Source: Comamonadaceae bacterium (GTDB lineage Bacteria > Pseudomonadota > Gammaproteobacteria > Burkholderiales > Burkholderiaceae_C). Taken from it: a stretch of DNA of 34,682 bases. The position numbers were made by a program, and so were the translations under genes. The notes beneath the pieces were generated by a model. That model saw only the letters and a program-made list of their open reading frames with translations, searched no databases and was not told the origin of the DNA. The stretch is taken from assembly GCA_947371915.1 (NCBI GenBank), contig CANBRM010000016.1, positions 1 to 34,682 on the forward strand, given 5' to 3'. Below are positions 14,881 through 23,013 of this stretch, piece by piece; position 1 is the stretch's first letter; each line of letters begins with the position of its first letter.

Positions 14881-16673
14881 TGAGGAAAATCTGGCCTTTA
14901 GACGAAGCTTTGGCTGGCCTTGCGCTGGCCTTGATGGCGCTGATTCCGTTGATTGAAATTGTGTCTCGGCCCATGCTGGGCAAGGGCGTTGAAAACGCGC
15001 CTGTGCTTGTGCAGCACTTGGGCTTGGTGATGGCCATGTGGGGCGCTTTGGCGGCTGAGCGGCATGGGCATCTGACGAGCTTGGGGGCTGTGTTCCACGG
15101 CTTCTACTCTTGGGCGCAAGGCGCAGCATCCGTGGTGTGCGGCGTGTTGGTTTGGGCCAGTTGGCAATTGGTGGCGAGCGAGCGCGAGGGCGCGCAAACC
15201 TTGGCCTATGGCCTGCCCATGTGGTGGGTGCAATTGGCCATGCCTGTGGGCTTTGCATTATTGGGCCGTAAGTTGGCCATGCGCTCGACGCCACGTTGGG
15301 GCTGGCAGATTTTCCTTGGTGTCTTGTTACCAATGGCCGGCTTCGTTTTGGGGTGGCTGGGCGACGGCGAAGTGCTAGCGCTGTGGCCGATGCTGCTTGG
15401 TTTGGCCTTGATGCTGTTGTGTGGTGCCCCGATTTTTGCGGTGCTGGGTGGTTTGGCGCTGGCCTTGTTTTGGCAAGAAGGCTTGCCACTGGCTTCGATC
15501 GCGTTGTCGCACTACCAAATCACGGTCAATCCGTCGTTGCCTGCTTTGCCTTTGTTCACCTTGGCGGGTTTGGTTTTTGCGCGCACCGGTGCTGCGCAGC
15601 GCTTGGGTGCTGTCTTTTTGGCCATGTTTGGTCAGGGCGTGGCGGGCTCGGTGGTCGCGGCGACGGTGTTGTGTTCGGTGTTCACGGCTTTCACTGGTGG
15701 CAGCGGCGTGACGATTTTGGCGTTGGGCGGGTTGTTGCTGCCGTTGTTACGCAACGCGGGCTACCCTGAGAAAAAGGGCATCAGTTTGGTGACCAGTGCC
15801 AGTGCGTTGGGCGTTTTGTTGGCGCCCTCGGTGCCGCTCATCATGTACGCCATCATTGCGCGCGTGCCCATCAACACCATGTTTCTGGCCGGCTTGGTTC
15901 CAGCGGTGGTGATGGTGGGGTGCTTGTTGGTGTTTGGGGGCTACTTGCGCGTGTCAGCCACGGCAGCTCCTCAAAATCCATCGGTGCCTGTGTCGTCATC
16001 ATTGTCTTTGCCCACTGCTTTGTGGCGAGCGAAGTGGGAAATATTCGCCCCCGTTGTGGCGATTGGCTCTTTGGTCTCAGGCCTCGCCACACCCACAGAG
16101 AGTGCGGCTTTGACAGCTGTTTACGCGGTGCTCACACAGGCCTTTGCCCATGGTGAGTTGAGTGGTCGCTTGTTGGCGCACTGTTTGTCGACGTGTGCAC
16201 AAATCATTGGTGGCGTGATGTTGATTTTGGGCATGGCTTTGGGGCTGACCAATTTCTTGGTCGATGCGGGCATTCCCGATTTGGCGATTGACTGTGTCCA
16301 AGCCATTACCTCGAACAAGTGGGTGTTCTTGCTGGCGCTGAACGTGTTCTTGTTTTTTGCAGGTGCTTTGATGGAGATTTACGCGGCCATTGTGGTGCTG
16401 GTGCCGCTGTTGCTTCCGCTGGCCGTGAGCTACGGCATTGACCCCGTTCACTTTGGCATCATTTTCTTGGCCAACATGGAGATGGGGTTCTTGTGCCCAC
16501 CCGCGGGTATGAACATTTACTTTGCCTCTGCTGTGTTTGGCAAGAGCTTGCGTGAGGTGGCGTTGTCGGTGTTGCCCGCGTTGGTGGCCATTTTTGTGGG
16601 GACGGTGCTGATTTCGTGGCTGCCACTCGTGGCTACGGGCTTACCGGCGCTGGTGGCTGCTGGCTGGCGCTGA
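14880..16673 (+). CDS. dctQM: TRAP transporter permease, fused small (DctQ) and large (DctM) subunits
   Basis: The 597-residue membrane protein joins a four-helix DctQ part (about 1-150, with ENAPVLVQHLGLVMAMWGALAAERHGHL) to a DctM part of a dozen or so helices. DctM motifs include FTAFTGGSGVTILALGGLLLPLL, SASALGVLLAPSVPLIMYAI, TPTESAALTAVYA and MGFLCPPAGMNIYFAS. It imports the solute captured by the DctP protein using a sodium or proton gradient. ATG 14880 overlaps the dctP stop as TGATG; a GTG one codon earlier is less likely. The fusion fixes the Q:M ratio and is known in other TRAP systems. The operon ends 26 bases before the convergent olsA; I see no terminator hairpin between them. Confidence 0.92.
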   Translation: MRKIWPLDEALAGLALALMALIPLIEIVSRPMLGKGVENAPVLVQHLGLVMAMWGALAAERHGHLTSLGAVFHGFYSWAQGAASVVCGVLVWASWQLVASEREGAQTLAYGLPMWWVQLAMPVGFALLGRKLAMRSTPRWGWQIFLGVLLPMAGFVLGWLGDGEVLALWPMLLGLALMLLCGAPIFAVLGGLALALFWQEGLPLASIALSHYQITVNPSLPALPLFTLAGLVFARTGAAQRLGAVFLAMFGQGVAGSVVAATVLCSVFTAFTGGSGVTILALGGLLLPLLRNAGYPEKKGISLVTSASALGVLLAPSVPLIMYAIIARVPINTMFLAGLVPAVVMVGCLLVFGGYLRVSATAAPQNPSVPVSSSLSLPTALWRAKWEIFAPVVAIGSLVSGLATPTESAALTAVYAVLTQAFAHGELSGRLLAHCLSTCAQIIGGVMLILGMALGLTNFLVDAGIPDLAIDCVQAITSNKWVFLLALNVFLFFAGALMEIYAAIVVLVPLLLPLAVSYGIDPVHFGIIFLANMEMGFLCPPAGMNIYFASAVFGKSLREVALSVLPALVAIFVGTVLISWLPLVATGLPALVAAGWR

Positions 16674-16699
16674 ATTTGTTCACGCAGTGCTGGCGTTGA

Positions 16700-17452
16700 T
16701 TAGCTAGCGCTGAGGGCTTCTAACTGCGCTATCACGCTGCTGCGTGCCAGCAAAGCTAAGCTCTTTCTGGAGTGACCTTGTGACATCAAGCAGGGGCTTG
16801 CATGCACCGTGATGCAGATGCCATCACGCGCGCGCATCACTTGGTGGAGGGAGCTGAGAAAGCTCACATCGCCCACAAACGCGGCACGCGTGCAATGCTC
16901 GCCCGTCTGCATGTTGGTGTAGCGCAGAGCCAATGGTTGCACAGGCACGTCCTGGTGAATGGCCGACTCAAACAAGTTGGCGTGAAACATTTCAACGGTG
17001 TGGCCCAAGGTGCTGGTGCCCTCAGGGAATCCCGCCACGTTGTGGCCGCTTTCCATGGCTGCGGCAACTTGGCTCACCATTTTTCGTGTAGAGCTGGGGG
17101 AGCCTCGGTTGACAAACACCACGCCGCAGGCTTGGGCAATGGCACCCACGACCGGCCAACGCCGCACCTCTTGTTTGGCCACAAAGATGCTGGGTTGCAC
17201 CGTTTGAATGACCACGGGGTCCAGCCAAGACACATGGTTGGCCACCAACAGTTGAGGCGTGTTGGACAAAGGCGGGCGCTGAATCTGGCCCACGACGTTG
17301 ACCGTCACGCCCATGACCGCCAAAGTCTGAGCGGACCAAGTTTGGATGGCGAGGAGTTTTTCTTCACGATTGAGGCGTGGAAATTGCACCCACAAAATCC
17401 AAAAAGAGTGGATGAATGCCTGCAAGAGGCGTAGGTATTTGATGAACAACAT
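16700..17452 (-). CDS. olsA: Lyso-ornithine lipid O-acyltransferase (PlsC family)
   Basis: OlsA esterifies a second fatty acid onto the 3-hydroxyacyl-ornithine made by OlsB, completing P-free ornithine lipid at the inner membrane. The protein has the acyltransferase block NHVSWLDP (His73, Asp78 from the start chosen) and FPEGTST (142-148), with a hydrophobic N-terminal segment. A lysophosphatidate acyltransferase (PlsC) is the alternative, but divergence from olsB favours OlsA. I chose ATG 17452. The earlier ATG 17479 directly abuts the Pho box, and the predicted -10 (17464-17469) and start point (about 17457) fall inside that extension. The resulting mRNA would have only about 5 leader bases, and no Shine-Dalgarno is seen at either ATG. 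Confidence 0.88.
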   Translation of the reverse strand: MLFIKYLRLLQAFIHSFWILWVQFPRLNREEKLLAIQTWSAQTLAVMGVTVNVVGQIQRPPLSNTPQLLVANHVSWLDPVVIQTVQPSIFVAKQEVRRWPVVGAIAQACGVVFVNRGSPSSTRKMVSQVAAAMESGHNVAGFPEGTSTLGHTVEMFHANLFESAIHQDVPVQPLALRYTNMQTGEHCTRAAFVGDVSFLSSLHQVMRARDGICITVHASPCLMSQGHSRKSLALLARSSVIAQLEALSAS

Positions 17453-17463
17453 AAGCAACAAGA

Positions 17464-17497
17464 AGTTTAGGCATCGCATGTGACAAAGCGGTGAAGA
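17464..17497 (-). promoter_or_regulatory. Pho box and -10 for olsA
   Basis: On the minus strand TCTTCAC (17497-17491) and TTGTCAC (17486-17480) are 11 bp apart. TAAACT (17469-17464) follows after 10 bases with four of six -10 positions. It is back to back with the olsB array at 17508. Confidence 0.75.
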
Positions 17498-17507
17498 CGC
17501 CGCGCAT

Positions 17508-17563
17508 GTGTCATCAAAATTTCATGATTCCGTCTTGGTCTCGTCATGTGATCTTTCAAGAAT
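17508..17563 (+). promoter_or_regulatory. Tandem Pho boxes and -10 for olsB-plcP-agt
   Basis: Four half-sites in 11-bp phase: GTGTCAT (17508), ATTTCAT (17519), CCGTCTT (17530) and TCGTCAT (17541-17547). Ten bases on, AAGAAT (17558-17563) matches the -10 consensus at four of six positions. The predicted start is near 17570, about 39 bases before the olsB ATG. Confidence 0.78.
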
Positions 17564-17608
17564 TGCTGTCATTGCAAGACAAGCATCACGTCAAACAAAG
17601 GACTGACC

Positions 17609-18457
17609 ATGAAAGAATTGCCAAACCCCACCATGCCGTTATCGTTGATCGATTTCCCACGGGGGTCGCTTCATCGACACGATCATCAAACTCAAGAAAA
17701 TTTTGTCGCGCCCCAAAAAACACAAGACCGTCCAGCGCTGATTGTGGAGTGGGCCAAGCATCAAGACGAGGTGCGTGAAGCCCAGCGTTTGCGTTACGAC
17801 GTGTTTGCCACAGAGATGGGCGCACGTTTGAAAGACAGCATTCCCGGCCATGACATCGATTTGTTTGATGATTACTGTGAGCACTTGATCATTCGCGATG
17901 ATGCCACCGAGCAAGTGATTGGCACCTACCGCGTGTTGACACCGGTGCAAGCCAAACGCATTGGCAGCACCTACTCCGATTTGGAATTTGATTTGACCCG
18001 TCTGCGTGGCTACCGCGACCGCATGGTCGAGTTGGGTCGCAGCTGCGTGCATCCAGAGCATCGCCACGGTGGCGTCATCATGGCTTTGTGGGGTGCGTTG
18101 GCTGAGTTCATGGTGCGCAACAAGTTGGACGTGATGATTGGCTGTGCCAGCATTCCGATGCTCCATCAAGGCGTGATCAGTGGCGAAGTCGCTGCAAGCA
18201 TCTGGCACCAACTCAAGGGCACACATTTGGCTGACGTGTCCGACCACGTCACGCCTCGCTTGGCCTTGCCGGTGGACGAGTGGGAAGTCAACCCCGCTTT
18301 CGAGCCGCCTGCACTGATCAAAGGATATTTGCGCCTAGGCGCCAAAGTGCTGGGTGCTCCTGCGTGGGACCCAGATTTCAATACGGCTGACTTGCCTATG
18401 TTGATGAAGATTCACGACATGCCAGCGCGTTACCGCAAACACTTCTTAGGTGCTTGA
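17609..18457 (+). CDS. olsB: L-ornithine N-alpha-acyltransferase (ornithine lipid synthesis)
   Basis: OlsB transfers a 3-hydroxyacyl chain from acyl carrier protein to the alpha-amino group of ornithine, giving lyso-ornithine lipid. The 282-residue protein has the GNAT-like OlsB domain (Acetyltransf_5): EAQRLRYDVFATEMGA near 56-71, VIGTYRVL, ELGRSCVHPEHRHGGVIMALWGALAEFM and the later IGCASIPM. An N-terminal tail of about 45 polar residues precedes it. AAAGGAC, 7 bases before ATG 17609, is the ribosome binding site. It is the first gene of olsB-plcP-agt, with the stop overlapping the plcP ATG as TGATG. olsA, its pathway partner, is divergent. Confidence 0.93.
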   Translation: MKELPNPTMPLSLIDFPRGSLHRHDHQTQENFVAPQKTQDRPALIVEWAKHQDEVREAQRLRYDVFATEMGARLKDSIPGHDIDLFDDYCEHLIIRDDATEQVIGTYRVLTPVQAKRIGSTYSDLEFDLTRLRGYRDRMVELGRSCVHPEHRHGGVIMALWGALAEFMVRNKLDVMIGCASIPMLHQGVISGEVAASIWHQLKGTHLADVSDHVTPRLALPVDEWEVNPAFEPPALIKGYLRLGAKVLGAPAWDPDFNTADLPMLMKIHDMPARYRKHFLGA

Positions 18458-19227
18458 TGCATTACCGGGCGATTTTTATTTCTGATTTGCATTTGGGAAC
18501 GCCCGGATGCCAAGCCGATGCTTTGCTTGACTTCTTAAAGCTCAACACCAGCGACTACTTGTATTTGGTGGGCGACATTGTCGATGGCTGGCAATTGCGT
18601 CGCAAATGGTATTGGCCACAGGCCCACAACGATGTGGTGCAAAAGTTGTTGCGCAAAGCAAGAAAAGGCTGCCGCGTGATTTACGTGCCCGGCAACCACG
18701 ATGAGTTTGCGCGTGGGTTTTTAGACCATCAATTCGGTGGCATTGAGGTGGTGGAAGAGTCCGTACACATTACCGCAGACGGTCGCAAGTTGTGGGTCAT
18801 CCACGGTGACTACTTTGACGCCGTGGTGCAGCAAGCCAAATGGCTGGCCTATGTTGGTGACTACTTGTACGAGTTCACCCTCAAGCTCAACCGTTACCTG
18901 AACAACATGCGCGGGCGCTTGGGTTTGCCTTACTGGTCGCTTTCGGCTTACTTGAAGCACAAAGTGAAGAAGGCTTTGAACTACGTCACGGATTTTGAAA
19001 ATGCCGTGGCCCAAGAAGCGGCCAAGCATGGCTATCAAGGCGTGGTGTGCGGCCACATTCACCGCGCTGAGATTCGCGATGTGAACGGTGTGTTGTATTG
19101 CAACGATGGTGACTGGGTCGAAAGCCGAAGCGCTTTGGTCGAGCACAAAGACGGGCGCTTGGAGCTGGTGTTTTGGAACGCAGAAGCCAAAGCTGTTGAA
19201 AAACCCAAGTTGTTGAAGCTCGCATGA
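18457..19227 (+). CDS. plcP: Phospholipase C-type metallophosphoesterase PlcP
   Basis: PlcP removes phosphorylated head groups from membrane phospholipids when phosphate is scarce, leaving diacylglycerol for P-free lipids. The 256-residue protein is an LpxH-like calcineurin-fold enzyme: FISDLHLG (Asp10, His12), LVGDIVDGW (Asp40), VPGNHDEF (Asn80, His81), VIHGDYFD and VCGHIHRAE. It resembles UDP-2,3-diacylglucosamine pyrophosphatase, with which PlcP is often confused. The long insert YLYEFTLKLNRYLNNMRGRL and the neighbouring agt support PlcP. ATG 18457 overlaps the olsB stop; TTG 18454 is the alternative. Its stop overlaps the agt start as ATGA, so all three genes are probably coupled. Confidence 0.9.
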   Translation: MHYRAIFISDLHLGTPGCQADALLDFLKLNTSDYLYLVGDIVDGWQLRRKWYWPQAHNDVVQKLLRKARKGCRVIYVPGNHDEFARGFLDHQFGGIEVVEESVHITADGRKLWVIHGDYFDAVVQQAKWLAYVGDYLYEFTLKLNRYLNNMRGRLGLPYWSLSAYLKHKVKKALNYVTDFENAVAQEAAKHGYQGVVCGHIHRAEIRDVNGVLYCNDGDWVESRSALVEHKDGRLELVFWNAEAKAVEKPKLLKLA

Positions 19228-20270
19228 AGATCGCACTTATCACCGATGCGTGGCGTCCTCAAATCAACGGCGTGGTGACCACGTTGGTGGAGTTGGTCGA
19301 CCAGTTGCAGGCGCAAGGCCATGAGGTGGAGGTGGTGCATCCAGCCTTGTTTCAAACACGCCCTTGCCCAGGTTACGCAGGCATTGACTTGGCTGTTCGC
19401 CCGTATTCGCAGTTGAAAGTTCAGCTGGATGGCTTTAAGCCTGACGCGATCCACATCGCCACCGAAGGCCCGCTGGGCTGGGCGGCGCGTAAATATTGCT
19501 TAAAAAATAAATTGCCGTTCACCAGCGCATTTCACACGCGGTTTCCTGAAGTGTTGAAGGCGGCTTTGCGTGTGCCCCTGTGGCTGGGCTACGCCCTATT
19601 TCGGCACTTTCACAAACCGTCTGCAGGCGTGATGGTGCCCACACAAGGTGTGATGCGCTTGTTGGACGGCAAAGGTTTTAAGAACTTGCGCAGTTGGACA
19701 CATGGGGTGGATGTGGGCTTGTTTGAGTTCTCATCCACCGTGCAAAACCACCCCGCGCTGGATGACTTGCCACGCCCTTTGGCCTTGTATGTGGGGCGCG
19801 TGTCTTACGAAAAAAACATTGACAGTTTCTTGGCCATGCCTTGGCAGGGCAGCAAGGTGGTCTGTGGCGTGGGGCCTTTGGAGAGTTCGCTGAAGCAGCG
19901 TTTTCCAGATGTGCGCTGGCTGGGTGTGTTGCCGCGTGATGAGTTGGCCAAGGTCTACGCCAGTGCCGATGTGTTCACCTTTCCCAGCCGCAATGAAACA
20001 TTTGGCCTGGTCATGCTCGAGGCCATGGCGTGTGGCACGCCTGTGGCGGCTTATCCGGTCGATGGACCCTTAGAAGTGTTGCAAGACCATGCCGGTCATG
20101 TGCAGCAGCCACAGGGCGGTGTGCTGCACGAGGACTTGGCTTTTGCCAGCCGGGAAGCTTTGAACGTGCCGCGCCACGATGCCCGTCTTCAAGCATTGAG
20201 CTTCAGCTGGGACGAGGCCACACGCTTGTTTGAATCACATTTGGTCAAGTTGCCCGCTCGACGCGTTTGA
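19224..20270 (+). CDS. agt: Glycosyltransferase making diacylglycerol glycolipid (Agt type)
   Basis: This 348-residue GT-B (family 4) glycosyltransferase would add a sugar, such as glucose or glucuronate, to the diacylglycerol that PlcP releases, making a P-free glycolipid. Visible features are the N-terminal ALITDAWRPQINGVVTTL, the basic membrane-facing stretch PLWLGYALFRHFHKP, ALYVGRVSYEKNID at the start of the nucleotide-sugar half, and the EX7E motif with Glu258 and Glu266 (NETFGLVMLEAMACGTPVAA). plcP-agt pairs are known from marine alphaproteobacteria starved of phosphate. Here the pair is joined to olsB. The sugar donor cannot be read from the sequence. Confidence 0.9.
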   Translation: MKIALITDAWRPQINGVVTTLVELVDQLQAQGHEVEVVHPALFQTRPCPGYAGIDLAVRPYSQLKVQLDGFKPDAIHIATEGPLGWAARKYCLKNKLPFTSAFHTRFPEVLKAALRVPLWLGYALFRHFHKPSAGVMVPTQGVMRLLDGKGFKNLRSWTHGVDVGLFEFSSTVQNHPALDDLPRPLALYVGRVSYEKNIDSFLAMPWQGSKVVCGVGPLESSLKQRFPDVRWLGVLPRDELAKVYASADVFTFPSRNETFGLVMLEAMACGTPVAAYPVDGPLEVLQDHAGHVQQPQGGVLHEDLAFASREALNVPRHDARLQALSFSWDEATRLFESHLVKLPARRV

Positions 20271-20339
20271 TGGGCAGGTGTGCGGTGCCGCTCGGTAGAG
20301 GACGCGCAAAATGTGAGAAGCTCGCCAAGATGCGTTGAT

Positions 20340-20373
20340 TTGTCACAAGAATGTCACGGTGACAAGACAAACT
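20340..20373 (+). promoter_or_regulatory. Pho box and -10 for ppk
   Basis: TTGTCAC (20340-20346) and ATGTCAC (20351-20357) are 11 bp apart with spacer AAGA, very close to the consensus. CAAACT (20368-20373) follows after exactly 10 bases, as in the metallophosphatase promoter. The predicted start is near 20380, about 20 bases before the ATG. Confidence 0.82.
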
Positions 20374-20399
20374 CACGTACATTGAAACTAGGTAGCACC

Positions 20400-22502
20400 A
20401 TGACGACTTCGCCAACGCCCCACAAGACGCCCGTACCGACGGTTTCCACCGACTGGCTGGACCGCGATTTGAGTTTGTTGGCCTTCAACGCCCGTGTGTT
20501 GGATTGGGCGAAGCGCCCAGAAGTGCCGCTGTTGGAGCGGGTGCGCTACTTGTGCATCGTGTCGTCGAACTTGGATGAGTTTTTTGAGGTGCGTGCCGCG
20601 CTGTATTCCAGCCTTGAGAACCCCAAAGCTCCGCCAGATGCTGCCAGCGCCAAAGCACAACTCAATTTGAGTGATGTGGCGCATGCGTTGGTGGATGAGC
20701 AGTACGCGCTCTACAACGATGTGTTGATGCCGGCGTTTGCCAAAGAAGGCGTGCGAATTTTGTCGCACAGCGAGCGTAATTTGGCACAGCACCGCTGGGT
20801 CAAGTCATTCTTTGACCGCGAAGTGCGACCCTTGTTGTTGCCCGTTGGCCTCGACCCCGCACACCCATTTCCACAGGTGGCCAACAAGTCGCTCAACTTC
20901 ATCGTGCGTTTGTCGGGTAATGACGCGTTTGGCCGCGACAACGAGATTGCGATTGTCAAAGTGCCGCGCAGCTTGCCGCGTCTGATTCCTGTGCCAGAAA
21001 AGCTGTCTGGCAAGCGTCAGTTGTTTGTGTCCATTTCCAGCGTGATCCGTGCGCATTTGAAAGACCTGTTTCCAGGCCGTGAAGTCGGGCAGTTTTCACA
21101 GTTCCGTGTCACACGCCACTCCGATTTGGCGGTGGACGAAGAGGATGTTAAAAACCTCCGCACAGCCTTGCGTCAAGGGCTGGTGCACCGCAACTACGGC
21201 CAGGCCGTGCGCTTGGAAGTGTCGGCCGGTTGCTCAGAGCACCTGTCTGACTTTTTGTTGGAGCAGTTCGAGTTGCCACCTTCTGCGCTTTACCGCGTGC
21301 ATGGCCCCGTGAACTTGGTTCGTCTGAACCAACTGATCGATTTGGTGGACAACCCTAAGTGGTTGTTCCCGCGCTATGTGGGCAGTTTTCCGCACCAAAT
21401 CAATCCCAATAACTCTATTTTTGAACAGTTGCAGGCCGGTGATGTGCTGATCCATCAGCCGTACGAGAGTTTTGATGGCGTGCTGTCCTTTTTACGCGAT
21501 GCCGTTCGCGACCCCAATGTGTTGGCGATCAAGCAAACCATTTACCGCACAGGTGCCGATTCTGTGTTGATGGAGCTCTTGCATGAGGCCGTGCAGCGTG
21601 GCAAAGAGGTGACGGTGGTGGTGGAGTTGAAGGCTCGTTTTGACGAAGAGGCCAACATCAATTGGGCCGAAAAGCTGGAATACATCGGTGCCCAAGTGGT
21701 GTACGGCGTGGTGGGTTTGAAGACACATGCCAAGATGCTTTTGGTGTCGCGCCGCGAAGGTCGCGTGATTCGCCGTTACGCACACATGTCCACGGGCAAC
21801 TACAACCCTCGCACAGCCAAGCTTTACACCGATTTGAGTCACCTGACCTGCGACCCGAAGCTGACGCAAGACGTTGAAACTGTTTTCAATTTGTTGGCGA
21901 ATCAAAGCAAAATTCCGCGTCTCAACAAGATGCTGATTGCGCCGTTTCATCTGCAGCGCAGCCTCATCGAATGGGTGGACAAGACAGCCGCCTCAGCCGT
22001 GGCCGGTGTTGCCAGTCGCATTGTGTTGAAGATGAACACCTTGACCGACGAAAAGTTGATGGAAGCCTTGGTGCGTGCAGGACAAGCCGGCGTGCAAATT
22101 GATTTGATCGTGCGTGGTGCTTGCATGTTGCCCGCGCAGCGCGCCGGATTCACCGACAACATCCGCGTGCGTTCCATCATTGGCCAATTCTTGGAGCATT
22201 CACGGGTGTTCTACTTCGCCAGTGGTGACCAAGAGACGCTGTACCTGTCGAGCGCCGATTGGATGAACCGCAATATGCTGCGCCGCGTAGAGTTGGCATG
22301 GCCGGTGGAAGATGTCGTCTTGCGAAAACGCATCATCAACGAATGTTTGTTGGCTTATTTGCACGACAACGTGGACGCTTGGATTTTGGATGCCGATGGC
22401 CAATACAAGCGTGCACAACCGAGCAAGAGTCGCTCGGCCAAATTGAAAGAACCGCACAGCGCGCAAGCTGCGTTGAAAGCACTCTATTCAGCCAAAGTGT
22501 GA
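20400..22502 (+). CDS. ppk: Polyphosphate kinase 1
   Basis: PPK1 reversibly polymerises the terminal phosphate of ATP into polyphosphate. The 700-residue protein has the whole family layout: N-terminal LDRDLSLLAFNARVLDWA, head domain with LDEFFEVRAA, and the C-terminal catalytic domains. His443 (KTHAKM) and His462 (YAHMSTGNYNP) correspond to the E. coli catalytic pair His435 and His454, with the same 19-residue spacing. The frame is open for 40 more codons upstream, but that stretch includes the Pho box and predicted start point, so ATG 20400 with TAGGTAG before it is right. sixA follows by 10 bases. Confidence 0.96.
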   Translation: MTTSPTPHKTPVPTVSTDWLDRDLSLLAFNARVLDWAKRPEVPLLERVRYLCIVSSNLDEFFEVRAALYSSLENPKAPPDAASAKAQLNLSDVAHALVDEQYALYNDVLMPAFAKEGVRILSHSERNLAQHRWVKSFFDREVRPLLLPVGLDPAHPFPQVANKSLNFIVRLSGNDAFGRDNEIAIVKVPRSLPRLIPVPEKLSGKRQLFVSISSVIRAHLKDLFPGREVGQFSQFRVTRHSDLAVDEEDVKNLRTALRQGLVHRNYGQAVRLEVSAGCSEHLSDFLLEQFELPPSALYRVHGPVNLVRLNQLIDLVDNPKWLFPRYVGSFPHQINPNNSIFEQLQAGDVLIHQPYESFDGVLSFLRDAVRDPNVLAIKQTIYRTGADSVLMELLHEAVQRGKEVTVVVELKARFDEEANINWAEKLEYIGAQVVYGVVGLKTHAKMLLVSRREGRVIRRYAHMSTGNYNPRTAKLYTDLSHLTCDPKLTQDVETVFNLLANQSKIPRLNKMLIAPFHLQRSLIEWVDKTAASAVAGVASRIVLKMNTLTDEKLMEALVRAGQAGVQIDLIVRGACMLPAQRAGFTDNIRVRSIIGQFLEHSRVFYFASGDQETLYLSSADWMNRNMLRRVELAWPVEDVVLRKRIINECLLAYLHDNVDAWILDADGQYKRAQPSKSRSAKLKEPHSAQAALKALYSAKV

Positions 22503-22512
22503 GGGGCAGGCT

Positions 22513-23013
22513 ATGGATTTGATTTTGTGGCGCCACGCAGAAGCCGAAGTTGCCGCGGATGGTGATGATGATTTGTCGAGAGCCCTGACGTCTAAGGGCG
22601 AGCGTCAAGCCCAGCGCATGGCCAAATGGCTGGATGCCCATTTGCCGGAAGGCACGCGTGTGTTGTGCAGTCCTGCTAAGCGGACCGAGCAAACGGTGAA
22701 AGCTCTGGGCCGTAAATATAAATTGCGCGAAGAATTGGTGCCCGAGAGCACGGCAGACGCGGTGCTCGATCTGGTCAAGTGGCACCCAGAAGCCGGCCCG
22801 CAAGGCAAAGGCCCGGTGCTTTTGGTGGGGCACCAGCCTTACTTGGGGGGCTTGGTGGCGCGCTTGCTCGGCATGCCTGAGCAAGCCTGCGCCATTCGCA
22901 AGGGCAGCGTGTGGTGGCTGCGCACACGCATGCGCGAAGGTCAACTGCAAACGGTGCTGTTGACCGTGGTCTGCCCAGACCTTACTTCGCGTTTGTGGGA
23001 CGACCGGTCTTGA
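22513..23013 (+). CDS. sixA: SixA-like phosphohistidine phosphatase
   Basis: This 166-residue histidine-phosphatase-superfamily protein has the RHAEAE motif (Arg7, His8 nucleophile) at the N-terminus, SPAKRTEQT, and LLVGHQPYLGG with the second His. SixA removes phosphate from phosphohistidine, in E. coli on the phosphotransferase protein NPr. The target here is unknown. It starts 10 bases after ppk with AGGGG upstream, so it is co-transcribed and expected to be Pho-induced. Its last 32 bases overlap the 3' end of the convergent histone-like gene. Confidence 0.9.
   Translation: MDLILWRHAEAEVAADGDDDLSRALTSKGERQAQRMAKWLDAHLPEGTRVLCSPAKRTEQTVKALGRKYKLREELVPESTADAVLDLVKWHPEAGPQGKGPVLLVGHQPYLGGLVARLLGMPEQACAIRKGSVWWLRTRMREGQLQTVLLTVVCPDLTSRLWDDRS

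Noticed and set aside
14263-15489. 408-codon minus-strand frame across dctP and dctQM
   Set aside because: The complementary genes have strong TRAP motifs and operon spacing; this translation is Pro/Arg/Ser-rich noise.
18457-19227. LpxH (lipid A synthesis) as the identity of the metallophosphoesterase
   Set aside because: The fold is similar, but the position between olsB and agt behind a Pho promoter and the long middle insert fit PlcP better. A tree with both families would settle it.
20280-20399. Longer N-terminus for Ppk in the same frame
   Set aside because: The extra 40 codons cover the Pho box and predicted transcription start and do not resemble Ppk; ATG 20400 begins just before the conserved N-terminus.
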